Source: Mesorhizobium huakuii (lineage in GTDB: Bacteria; Pseudomonadota; Alphaproteobacteria; Rhizobiales; Rhizobiaceae). Taken from it: a DNA stretch of 64,000 nucleotides. Every line of letters begins with the position of its first letter. Positions within the stretch are counted from its first letter, which is position 1. The position numbers and the translations under genes were made by a program. The stretch lies in assembly GCF_030160235.1 (NCBI RefSeq), contig NZ_BSNY01000007.1:1-64000 (forward strand). The letters run 5' to 3'. Below, one piece after another: positions 17,500-25,123 of this stretch. The notes under the pieces are model-generated. The model had not been told where the DNA came from, searched no databases, and was given only the letters and a program-made list of their open reading frames with translations.

Positions 17500-19305
17500 T
17501 CAGATGACCAGTCCCTTGGTCAGTTCGAGCGCCTGACGCTCGAACAGGCGGCGGTAGATGCCGCCCTTCAACCGGATCAGCTCGTCATGCGAGCCTTCTT
17601 CGACAATGTTGCCGCGATCGAAGACCAGCAGCCTGTCGAGCGCTCGCACCGTCGACAGCCGGTGCGCGATGACCAGCGTGGTGCGGCCGACCATCAGCCG
17701 CTCCATCGCCTGCTGGATCAGCACTTCCGATTCCGAATCGAGGCTTGATGTCGCCTCGTCCAGGATCAGGATGCGCGCGTCGGCCAGGAAAGCGCGCGCG
17801 ATCGCCACGCGCTGCCGCTCGCCACCCGACAGTTTCACGCCGCGCTCGCCGACCAGCGTGCCATAGCCCTTCGGCAGGCTGGTGATGAAGTCATGCGCGC
17901 TCGCCAACTTCGCGGCATGCTCGATCTCCTCCTGCGTCGCGTTCGGCCTGGCATAGGCGATGTTTTCTGCCAGCGAGCGATGGAACAGGATCGGTTCCTG
18001 CTGGACGATCGCGATCTGCCCGCGCAGCGACGCCTGCGCCACCTGCGAGATGTCCTGGCCGTCGATCAGGATCCTGCCCGCATTGACGTCATAGAGCCGC
18101 TGGATCAGCTTGACGAAGGTCGTCTTGCCGGAACCGGAGTGACCGACGAGCCCGACGCGTTCACCCGGCGCGATATCGACCGAAAAGTCGCGATAGAGCG
18201 GCGACCGGTGATTGCCGTAGTGAAAAGTGACCTCGTCGAAGCTTATCGACCCTCGCGTGATCCGGATCGGCCTGGCGCCGGGCCGGTCCTCGATGCCGAG
18301 CGGTTCAGACTGGAAATCGACCAGTTCCTCCATGTCGTTGATCGAACGCTGCAGATTGCGGATATGCGTGCCGATGTCCCTGAGATAGCCCTGCAGCACG
18401 AAGAACGAGGTCAGCACGAAGGCGACGTCGCCGGCGCTCGCCTGCCCCCACGACCACAAGAGCAGCGACAGGCCGATCACCGCGGCGCGCATGACCAGCA
18501 GCAGCGCCCCTTGCGCGGTGCCGTTGATGGTGCCGCGCACCCAGGTACGCCGCGTGCGCGCCCGCCATTTGGCGACAACCCTGGCGAGGCGGCGCTCTTC
18601 GCGCTCCTCGGCGCCAAAGCCCTTGACCACGGCGTTGCAGCTCACCGCGTCGGCGAGCGAACCGCCAAGGCGCGTGTCCCAGGTGTTGGCGAGCCTTGCA
18701 GCCGGCGCGACATAACCAAGCGACAGCAGCGCCGTCACCATGATGAACAGCACCGAGCCTGCGGCAACGACCACACCCATCAGCGGCCAGAACCAGCCGA
18801 GCAGCAGCGTCGAGCCGACGAGCATGACGACCGACGGCAAGAGCGCGATCAGGATCGTGTCGTTGAGCAGGTCGAGCGCCCACATGCCGCGCGTCACCTT
18901 GCGCACGGTCGAGCCGGCAAACGAGTTGGCGTGCCAGTCAGTGGAAAAGCGCTGGACGCGATGGAAGGCATCGGCGGCGATGTCGGCCATCATCTTCAGC
19001 GTCAGTTCGACAATGCCCATGAAGGCCAGGTTGCGCAGCACGACGCCGGTCAGGGCAAGCGCCATGAGGATGAAGAACGCCGTCATCGCGGCATTCCAGG
19101 CAATGGCGTCCGCGCCGGCGCTGCTGGCGACGGCGTCGACCAGCCGGCCGGAATAGAGCGGCGTCAGGACGTCGGCCAGCGTCGACAGCAGGAAACCACC
19201 CATGATCAGCGAAAGCCGCCAGGGCTGGCGCCGCCAATGGGTGAGCGTGAAACCAAGAACGCTACGAAAGGCGCTCGCGCGCAAATCGATCTTGAAACGA
19301 GCCAT
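17500..19305 (-). CDS. ABC exporter, fused permease and ATPase (MsbA-like)
   Basis: 601 residues from the ATG at 19305; an in-frame ATG at 19401 would add 32 residues and lies directly after a leader hairpin. Neither has a clear ribosome site, so the start is open. Six membrane helices in the first 310 residues are followed by a nucleotide-binding domain: Walker A GHSGSGKTTFVKL, signature LSGGERQRVAIARAF, Walker B ILILDEATSSLDS, and a switch His in VIAHRLSTV. It likely works as a homodimer exporting a lipid, peptide or drug. It is preceded by a strong promoter, a 13-codon ORF and two hairpins. Confidence 0.88.
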   Translation of the reverse strand: MARFKIDLRASAFRSVLGFTLTHWRRQPWRLSLIMGGFLLSTLADVLTPLYSGRLVDAVASSAGADAIAWNAAMTAFFILMALALTGVVLRNLAFMGIVELTLKMMADIAADAFHRVQRFSTDWHANSFAGSTVRKVTRGMWALDLLNDTILIALLPSVVMLVGSTLLLGWFWPLMGVVVAAGSVLFIMVTALLSLGYVAPAARLANTWDTRLGGSLADAVSCNAVVKGFGAEEREERRLARVVAKWRARTRRTWVRGTINGTAQGALLLVMRAAVIGLSLLLWSWGQASAGDVAFVLTSFFVLQGYLRDIGTHIRNLQRSINDMEELVDFQSEPLGIEDRPGARPIRITRGSISFDEVTFHYGNHRSPLYRDFSVDIAPGERVGLVGHSGSGKTTFVKLIQRLYDVNAGRILIDGQDISQVAQASLRGQIAIVQQEPILFHRSLAENIAYARPNATQEEIEHAAKLASAHDFITSLPKGYGTLVGERGVKLSGGERQRVAIARAFLADARILILDEATSSLDSESEVLIQQAMERLMVGRTTLVIAHRLSTVRALDRLLVFDRGNIVEEGSHDELIRLKGGIYRRLFERQALELTKGLVI

Positions 19306-19413
19306 GATGTCATTCGGGCGCAAACGAGCCCGATCCCAGTAAGGTCGAAAATTGAAGAAGCCGCGCAAGGGGCTAACGATCGCCCAGAAGCGGAGTGGCA
19401 TATTTTGGCGTCA

Positions 19414-19490
19414 CGCCCGTAATCGGGCGGCGACCGGCATCTGCATAAGCCTGTGCTCGAACCGGCTCCGTTACGAAGGATGGACCTTCG
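19414..19490 (-). promoter_or_regulatory. Two hairpins in the ABC exporter leader
   Basis: Between the leader ORF and the exporter gene lie two perfect stems: 19474-19490 (CGAAGG, 5-nt loop, CCTTCG) and 19414-19429 (CGCCCG, 4-nt loop, CGGGCG). The second ends 12 bases before the upstream candidate start of the exporter. Together with the leader ORF they could form an attenuation or translation-coupled switch; this is inference. Confidence 0.5.
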
Positions 19491-19508
19491 CGGGGCGCCG
19501 GATGAGAC

Positions 19509-19550
19509 CTAGGCTTCGCGGCCTCGCATTACCATATTAAACACTGCCAT
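19509..19550 (-). CDS. 13-codon leader ORF upstream of the ABC exporter
   Basis: ATG at 19550 is preceded by a near-perfect Shine-Dalgarno GGGAGGT at 19555-19561, five bases away, and the frame ends with TAG at 19509-19511. The encoded peptide is MAVFNMVMRGREA. It is too short to be a normal protein, and its placement between a sigma70-like promoter and hairpins suggests a regulatory leader peptide. I know of no named family for it. The ribosome site is among the best in the window, better than that of the exporter itself. Confidence 0.55.
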   Translation of the reverse strand: MAVFNMVMRGREA

Positions 19551-19583
19551 TCGGACCTCCCGCAAATGAATCGCGGAGTGGCC

Positions 19584-19612
19584 CTTATAGAGACGCTCTG
19601 ATGCATCGCCAA
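19584..19612 (-). promoter_or_regulatory. Sigma70-like promoter for the leader ORF and ABC exporter
   Basis: On the minus strand TTGGCG (19607-19612) is followed after exactly 17 bases by TATAAG (19584-19589). Transcription would start near 19577, about 27 bases before the leader ORF start codon and 175 or 270 bases before the two possible exporter starts. Confidence 0.6.
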
Positions 19613-19696
19613 GACGGGCCCTGCCCAAAAGCGTATCTGGTCCAACCACTGCGATTATTTTGCAACAACGGCGGCGGAGCTTTCACCGCGTTCCCG

Positions 19697-20107
19697 TCAC
19701 TGGGGCGTGCGGTCCAAGCGCATGTATCGGCCGTCGGTCGATGCCTTGAAGCCCAGCTTTTCGTAGACCCCATGCGCATCACCGGTCGACAGGCTCCAGT
19801 GCGAGACCGTGCCGAGCTCGGGATGATCGATGAGTGCCTGCACCAGCCGCTGGCCGATGCCTTGCCCGCGGTACTCTGTCCAGATGATGATGTCGGCGAG
19901 ATAGGCGAACACCGTGCGGTCGGTGATTGCCCTGCCGAAACCGACCTGCTTGCCATCGATGTAGGCGGCGGCGCAGAACGAATTGGCGAAGGCCCGGCGA
20001 TGAAACTCATCGCTGCGTCCAGCCCCCCAATAGCTCGCCATCAGCAGGTCGGAGGTCGCGCGGAAGTCGATCCGCCCGAGGTCGAAGCTGATCTCACAAT
20101 CCGGCAT
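19697..20107 (-). CDS. GNAT-family N-acetyltransferase
   Basis: 136 residues covering a single GNAT domain. The acetyl-CoA pyrophosphate-binding motif is YRGQGIGQRLVQAL (Q/RxxGxG/A), preceded by the beta4 strand AYLADIIIWTEY, and the C-terminus holds GVYEKLGFKAS. It resembles small sortase-like GNATs acting on amino acids, amines or drugs; the substrate is unknown. It lies 53 bases downstream of nadE on the same strand and could be cotranscribed. Confidence 0.85.
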   Translation of the reverse strand: MPDCEISFDLGRIDFRATSDLLMASYWGAGRSDEFHRRAFANSFCAAAYIDGKQVGFGRAITDRTVFAYLADIIIWTEYRGQGIGQRLVQALIDHPELGTVSHWSLSTGDAHGVYEKLGFKASTDGRYMRLDRTPQ

Positions 20108-20160
20108 GCTGTACCCTCGCCCCGCGGCACCGCATATTTTCGCCCAGCGGACGAACGCGC

Positions 20161-21837
20161 CTACCCACGATCCCTGAAACGGTTGGTGATGGGGTAGCGG
20201 CGGTCGCGGCCAAAATTCTTCCGGGTGATCTTCACCCCCGGCGCCGCCTGCCGGCGCTTGTATTCGGCGATGTAGAGCAGATGCTCGACGCGCGTCACCG
20301 TCGCACGGTCATGGCCGCGCGCGACGATGTCGTCGACGCCCATCTCGTTCTCGACCAGGCATTCGAGGATGTCGTCCAGAACCGGATAGGGCGGCAGCGA
20401 ATCCTGATCGGTCTGGTTCTCGCGCAATTCCGCCGACGGCGCCTTGTCGATGATGTTCTTCGGGATGACCTCGCCCGATGGCCCGAGCGCGCCCGGCGGC
20501 ACATGGCTGTTGCGCCAGCGCGACAGTGCGTAGACCTGCATCTTGTAGAGGTCCTTGATCGGGTTGAAGCCGCCATTCATATCGCCATAGAGCGTGGCAT
20601 AGCCGACCGACATCTCGCTCTTGTTGCCTGTCGTGACCACCATCGAGCCGAACTTGTTGGAGATCGCCATCAGGATGGTGCCGCGCGCACGGCTCTGCAA
20701 ATTTTCCTCGGTGATGCCCTCCTTGGTGCCCTCGAAGAGCTGCGTCAGCGCATGCAGGAAACCTTCGACCGGCTCGAAGATCGGCACGATGTCATAGCGG
20801 CAGCCGAGCGCGCGGGCGCAATCCTCGGCGTCCTTGAGCGAATCCTTCGACGTGTAGCGGTAGGGCATCATCACCGCGCGCAGCCGCTCTTCGCCGAGCG
20901 CGTCGACGGCAAGGGCCGCGCAGATCGCCGAATCGATGCCGCCGGACAGGCCGAGCACCACATTCTTGAAGCCGTTCTTGTTGACGTAGTCGCGCAGGCC
21001 CAGCATGCAGGCGCGATAGTCGGCCTCCTCCCGCTCGGGGATCTTCGACATCGGCCCTTCCGCGCAGACCCAGCCGTCCTCCCCGCGCTTCCACGTGATG
21101 ACGTCGACCGCTTCCTCGAACTGGCTCATCTGGAAAGCCAATGTCTTGTCGGCGCCGATGGCAAACGACGCGCCGTCGAAGATCAGCTCGTCCTGGCCGC
21201 CAAGCTGATTGGCATAGGTGATCGGCAGCCCGCATTCGATCACCTGGCGGATGACCACCTGGTGGCGGACATCGATCTTGGCGCGATAGTAAGGCGAGCC
21301 GTTCGGCACCAGCAGGATTTCCGCCCCGCTTTCCGCCAGCGATTCGCAGATGCCGACATCGCCCCAGATGTCCTCGCAAATCGGAATGCCGATGCGCACG
21401 CCACGGAAATTGACAGGTCCCTGAATCTCGGGTCCAGCCTGGAAGACGCGCTTCTCGTCGAACTCGCCATAGTTCGGCAGGTCGAGCTTGTAGCGTTCGG
21501 CGATGATCTTGCCGCCATCGGCGACGATGATCGAATTGTGCGTGCCGCTCTTGCGCTTCAGCGGCGTGCCGATGATCACGCCTGGGCCGCCATCGGATGT
21601 ATCGGCTGCAAACTCCTGCGCCGCCTTTTCACAGACCTTCAGGAAAGCCGGCTTCAGCACCAGATCCTCCGGGGGGTAACCGGCAAGGAAAAGCTCGGTG
21701 TAGAGCACGAGATCGGCGCCCTGGCGCGCGGCATCCGCCCTCGCCTCGCGGGCCTTGGCGAGGTTGCCGGCGACATCGCCGACGGTCGGATTGAGCTGGG
21801 CGATCGCGATGCGCAGTATGTCGGGCTTCTTGGTCAT
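20161..21837 (-). CDS. nadE: Glutamine-dependent NAD+ synthetase
   Basis: 558 residues from the ATG at 21837. The N-terminal nitrilase-type glutaminase has the Glu-Lys-Cys triad in YTELFLAGYPPED, YKLDLPNYGEF and PICEDIWGD. The C-terminal synthetase has the PP-loop LGLSGGIDSAI and TTGNKSEMSVGYATLYGD. It makes NAD+ from deamido-NAD+ with ATP, using ammonia channelled from glutamine, in the cytoplasm. Length and domain order are those of the two-domain bacterial form. An in-frame ATG at 21873 is less likely because the conserved sequence begins after 21837. Confidence 0.95.
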   Translation of the reverse strand: MTKKPDILRIAIAQLNPTVGDVAGNLAKAREARADAARQGADLVLYTELFLAGYPPEDLVLKPAFLKVCEKAAQEFAADTSDGGPGVIIGTPLKRKSGTHNSIIVADGGKIIAERYKLDLPNYGEFDEKRVFQAGPEIQGPVNFRGVRIGIPICEDIWGDVGICESLAESGAEILLVPNGSPYYRAKIDVRHQVVIRQVIECGLPITYANQLGGQDELIFDGASFAIGADKTLAFQMSQFEEAVDVITWKRGEDGWVCAEGPMSKIPEREEADYRACMLGLRDYVNKNGFKNVVLGLSGGIDSAICAALAVDALGEERLRAVMMPYRYTSKDSLKDAEDCARALGCRYDIVPIFEPVEGFLHALTQLFEGTKEGITEENLQSRARGTILMAISNKFGSMVVTTGNKSEMSVGYATLYGDMNGGFNPIKDLYKMQVYALSRWRNSHVPPGALGPSGEVIPKNIIDKAPSAELRENQTDQDSLPPYPVLDDILECLVENEMGVDDIVARGHDRATVTRVEHLLYIAEYKRRQAAPGVKITRKNFGRDRRYPITNRFRDRG

Positions 21838-21899
21838 GCCTGCTGACTTAGCGCGGCAAAATTCGCCTCGCAATGGCGTTCGCTTGGACCAACCCCGAC

Positions 21900-21919
21900 C
21901 GAATGACAGACGTCATTCG
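21900..21919 (-). terminator. Hairpin or operator between the tag-like gene and nadE
   Basis: CGAATGAC at 21900-21907 and GTCATTCG at 21912-21919 form an 8-bp stem with a 4-nt loop, 11 bases after the stop of the glycosylase gene and 62 bases before nadE. It may separate the two genes or bind a regulator of nadE. Confidence 0.35.
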
Positions 21920-21930
21920 TGCCCGACCGA

Positions 21931-22647
21931 TCAGTCGTCGCCCATATATTCGCGCAACGATTGCGGAGAATGGTTCTCGCCGATCGACATGGCCAGGATA
22001 CGCGAAATGTGCCGGCGCGGCAGGCCCGTGTCCGCCACCCATTGATTGATCTGCGCCTGGATCTTGTCGAGGTCCTTCTTCGAGGTCGGGCTTTCGGCGA
22101 TGTCGAGGCCGGCGTCGCGAAGCGCTGCCGCCATGTCGGCCGAAATGACGAAAGCATCCCAGCCCAGCCAGCGCAGGAAATACTGGCCTGTATTGCCGCC
22201 CAGGCGGCTGCCATGCTTGCCGAGATAGGCCATCAGCCCGACCTGGTCGCCGGCGGGCCAGTTGGCGAGGAATTCACCGAAGCCGCCATGCTCCTTCGAC
22301 ACGCGTTCGACGAAGGCAGCGTTGTCGCGCACGGATTTGATTTTCTGCGGATTGCGCACAATGCGCTGGTCGGAAGCCAGATCGTGCCAGAAATCGTCAG
22401 GCTGGAACAACAGCCGCTTCGGCTCGAAGCGCAGAAACGCCTCCTCGAAGCCCGGCCACTTCTGTTCGATGACGCGCCAGACGAAACCGGCGGCAAAGAT
22501 CCGCTCGGCCATGGTCGAGAGAATGCGATCGTCGGGGATGTCGGCGACCGCGGCATTGTCGGGCACAGGCCCGAGCAGCGTTGCAAGCTCCGCTTCGCCG
22601 CCCTTGCGTTTTGCCGCGCGCAGGCGAATTTTCTGGAAATCGGCCAT
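21931..22647 (-). CDS. DNA-3-methyladenine glycosylase I-like protein lacking the zinc ligands
   Basis: 238 residues from the ATG at 22647, with GAGGG upstream. The helical core (FAAGFVWRVIEQKWPGFEEAF, split here as FAAGFVW and KWPGFEEAF; then RNPQKIKSVRDNAAFV) aligns with the Tag family that excises 3-methyladenine. Unlike E. coli Tag, the N-terminal Cys/His and the C-terminal HxxxC zinc ligands are absent, and the conserved Glu before the AGLSW-like motif is replaced by Arg in my hand alignment. A C-terminal extension (PTSKKDLDKIQAQINQW) resembles a small helical add-on. Activity is uncertain. Confidence 0.72.
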   Translation of the reverse strand: MADFQKIRLRAAKRKGGEAELATLLGPVPDNAAVADIPDDRILSTMAERIFAAGFVWRVIEQKWPGFEEAFLRFEPKRLLFQPDDFWHDLASDQRIVRNPQKIKSVRDNAAFVERVSKEHGGFGEFLANWPAGDQVGLMAYLGKHGSRLGGNTGQYFLRWLGWDAFVISADMAAALRDAGLDIAESPTSKKDLDKIQAQINQWVADTGLPRRHISRILAMSIGENHSPQSLREYMGDD

Positions 22648-22733
22648 GGGTCCCTCGCTGTTGGCCTGAATGTACCACTTCCCGCGAGAGGCGGCAGCCT
22701 CTACGTCTATCTCCACTGACGACGGAGACGGCC

Positions 22734-23297
22734 ATGTACAAGACAATCGACGACCTGGCGAACCGCTGGCTCAAGCGACGATCGGACGGCCTCAGCCAGT
22801 TGGAGAGCCGCGTGCTGCAATCGACGCTCGAGCGCACCACGATCTCCAGGGACACCAACAAGGCCGTCGCTTTCCACCAGACCTTTGGCGACCGCCTTGC
22901 CGATACGATCGCCCGCATCGGCGGCTCCTGGTCCTTCATCCTGGGCTTCCTCGCTTTCCTGGTTGTCTGGACAGTTGGCAATGTCTGGCTTTTGACGCGC
23001 GATGCCTTCGACCCCTACCCGTTCATCTTCCTCAACCTGGTGCTGTCGATGGTCGCCGCCTTGCAGGCGCCGGTGATCATGATGGCGCAGAACCGCCAGA
23101 CCGAACGCGACCGCATCGACGCCGCCCACGACTACGAGGTCAATCTCAAGGCCGAGATCGAGATCATGGCGCTGCACGAAAAGTTGGATGAACTGCGCCA
23201 CAGCCAGATCATCGGCATGCGCGACGAGATCGTTCGGCTGGCGGAAGTGGTCAAGCGCATCGACGAGAGGCTGGCGCGGCAGCAGTCGGCCTCATGA
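22734..23297 (+). CDS. DUF1003 domain-containing membrane protein
   Basis: 187 residues from the ATG at 22734 (GGAGA upstream), divergent from the glycosylase gene. Two membrane helices (about residues 60-82 and 93-113, WSFILGFLAFLVVWTVGNVW and FIFLNLVLSMVAALQAPVIM) are followed by NRQTERDRIDAAHDYEVNLK, the hallmark of DUF1003, and a C-terminal coiled coil. Function unknown. Its stop overlaps the start of the DedA gene (ATGA), so the two are translationally coupled. Confidence 0.88.
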   Translation: MYKTIDDLANRWLKRRSDGLSQLESRVLQSTLERTTISRDTNKAVAFHQTFGDRLADTIARIGGSWSFILGFLAFLVVWTVGNVWLLTRDAFDPYPFIFLNLVLSMVAALQAPVIMMAQNRQTERDRIDAAHDYEVNLKAEIEIMALHEKLDELRHSQIIGMRDEIVRLAEVVKRIDERLARQQSAS

Positions 23298-23881
23298 CCG
23301 AAGCGATCCATCATTTCATCGAACAATATGGGTTGCTTGCCGTCTTCCTCGGCTGTGTCGCCGAAGGCGAAAGTGCTGCCATCCTCGGCGGTTTCTTCGC
23401 CCACCAGAATGTTTTCGTGCTGTGGCATGCCATTGTCGCGGCGGCGCTCGGCGCCTTCGTCGGCGACACCTGCTTCTTCATCCTCGGCAGAAGTTTCGCC
23501 GACAACCGCCATGTCGTCAGGCTGCGCAGGCGGCCCGGCTTCCGCCGCGCCTACCGTCTGCTCAACACCCATCCCAACATTTTCGTGCTGTCGAACCGCT
23601 ATGTCTACGGCATGCGCCTGGTCGGCGGCGTCGCGGCAGGCCTGTCGACCGTACCAGCACCCCGCTTCGTCATCCTCAACGCCATCTCATCGATAATCTG
23701 GGCGGTGCTGTTCAGCACGGTCGGCTATGTCTTCGGGCTGGGCGCCGAGCATTTCGTCGGCCAGGCGCTGATGCGCCACGAGCGGCTGTTCATCGGGCTC
23801 GGCATTGGCCTCGCCGTGGCCGTGCTGGCCTGGTTCGTCGCCCGCCACATCGCCAAGCGGGAGCGTCGCCGGGAGCAGTGA
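23294..23881 (+). CDS. DedA/SNARE-associated family membrane protein
   Basis: 195 residues with about five hydrophobic segments. The N-terminal half has FLGCVAEGESAAILGGFFA and ALGAFVGDTCFFILGRSF, and the middle has LSNRYVYGMRLVGGVAAGLS, the DedA-like pattern of a conserved Glu near the first re-entrant loop and an Arg-Gly segment. DedA proteins are thought to flip lipids (undecaprenyl phosphate or phospholipids) using ion gradients. It starts within the stop codon of the DUF1003 gene. Confidence 0.85.
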   Translation: MTEAIHHFIEQYGLLAVFLGCVAEGESAAILGGFFAHQNVFVLWHAIVAAALGAFVGDTCFFILGRSFADNRHVVRLRRRPGFRRAYRLLNTHPNIFVLSNRYVYGMRLVGGVAAGLSTVPAPRFVILNAISSIIWAVLFSTVGYVFGLGAEHFVGQALMRHERLFIGLGIGLAVAVLAWFVARHIAKRERRREQ

Positions 23882-23904
23882 TATGGTCGGCGTCGCCCGG
23901 AAGG

Positions 23905-24264
23905 TCAGATGGGAAAGCCGGTGATGCGCTCGATAAGCGCAATGCCCCAGACACCGGCGACGATGACCACCGAAATCAGCACCGCCAGCGAACCGCAATC
24001 CTTGGCCAGCTGGATGTCGACATTGAACTCGCGGCTGAAGGCATCGCAGGCCGCCTCGATGCCGGTGTTCAGCACCTCGACCATGATCAGCAACAGCACC
24101 GCCCCGATCAGCAGGGCATAACCACGCCAGGACACCGAAACGAACCACGCCGCGGGCAGAGCGAGCACCAGCAGCATCAGTTCCTGCTGGAAAGCCTTCT
24201 CGCTGGCGGCCAGCTTGCGAAACGCCCGCACCGAATTGAAAAAAGCGTCGATCAGCCGCTGCAT
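23905..24264 (-). CDS. dgkA: Diacylglycerol kinase, prokaryotic type
   Basis: 119 residues from the ATG at 24264 with AGG upstream (AAGAGGTTTGGGC). Three membrane helices and the DgkA signature EVLNTGIEAACD, with Glu and Asp active-site residues, plus AKDCGSLAVLI. It phosphorylates diacylglycerol to phosphatidic acid in the inner membrane, recycling lipid from glucan or osmoregulated periplasmic glucan synthesis. It converges with the DedA gene, 23 bases apart. Confidence 0.93.
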   Translation of the reverse strand: MQRLIDAFFNSVRAFRKLAASEKAFQQELMLLVLALPAAWFVSVSWRGYALLIGAVLLLIMVEVLNTGIEAACDAFSREFNVDIQLAKDCGSLAVLISVVIVAGVWGIALIERITGFPI

Positions 24265-24342
24265 GCCCAAACCTCTTTCCGAATTACCGGCACGAGATAA
24301 AGCAACGGCCCGATCAAGGGAATAAGGCGTGTCGCGCAAAAT

Positions 24343-24759
24343 TCATTCAGCGACCGCTATCAAAGGCGTCGACTTTTCAAATTGCGGCAACCCGTCGTCG
24401 ATCGAATAATAGTCGCCCTTGTCGCCAACGAAGATATGACAGTCGCCCTTGAGACCTGTCGGCTTGTCGAACGCTCCCGCCATGACCGAAATATAGTCTT
24501 GAGCCCTTGGCTTCCAGAAAAGCACGGACCCGCATGTCTTGCAGAAACCGCGCCCCGCGAAAGCGGACGCTTCATACCATGTGATGCTTTCGGTGCCCTC
24601 GATCACGATGTCGGCGTCGGCGACGTTGGTCGCGGCATAGAAATGCCCGCTCTGCTTCCTACATTGCGAGCAGTGACAGTAGACGACACCGCGCAAGGCT
24701 CCCCTTGTCCGGAAGCGGACCGCTCCGCACAGGCATGATCCCTGGTGACTATCGCTCAT
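24343..24759 (-). CDS. GFA-family (glutathione-dependent formaldehyde-activating enzyme-like) zinc protein
   Basis: 138 residues from the ATG at 24759, which has GAAGGAG upstream. Cys motifs for two zinc sites are complete: GSCLCGAV, YCHCSQCRK and GFCKTCGS. The family was named for glutathione-dependent formaldehyde activation, a role now doubted for most members; the cellular role here is unknown. It is divergent from the diguanylate cyclase gene. Confidence 0.88.
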   Translation of the reverse strand: MSDSHQGSCLCGAVRFRTRGALRGVVYCHCSQCRKQSGHFYAATNVADADIVIEGTESITWYEASAFAGRGFCKTCGSVLFWKPRAQDYISVMAGAFDKPTGLKGDCHIFVGDKGDYYSIDDGLPQFEKSTPLIAVAE

Positions 24760-25123
24760 TTCGGCACTCCTTCTTGAAACCTCGCCCAGCATCGTTGCCA
24801 GGATTCCAGCTTTGCGGTGGTTGCGTGCAAGCAAATGCGACATCGATTGGGGTGACAGATTCGAAATTCAGTCTCATTTCCGTCAGCACAACACGCGGAT
24901 TTCGAAGTCAAAGCCCTCAAAACCGGGCGCGGTCCCGCGATGGTGGTACAAAATTTATGCTTCTACAGCCACAGGTAGCGAAAAACCTGTGGAAGTCGTG
25001 CGGATTAAGGAAACTTTAGCGCCACTGCAATTATGGTCACGCCAAGCGAAGGTCGCGGGTGGGGACGCGCCTCTTCGCAAGATGTTCTGGACTATCAGGT
25101 CGCGCTCCCCAGGTCGGCGATCA
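24760..25123. other. Intergenic region between the GFA and GGDEF genes
   Basis: 364 bases, clearly more AT-rich than its neighbours (for example the stretch ACAAAATTTATGC near 24950 and GGATTAAGGAAACTTTAG near 25002). It must hold divergent promoters for both genes. The frame of the GGDEF gene stays open back to 24812, so part of this region could be coding if an earlier start is used, but the translated segment has no recognisable domain. Confidence 0.5.

Noticed and set aside
20281-21846. 521-codon open frame opposite nadE
   Set aside because: Antisense shadow of a gene with complete catalytic motifs; composition is not protein-like.
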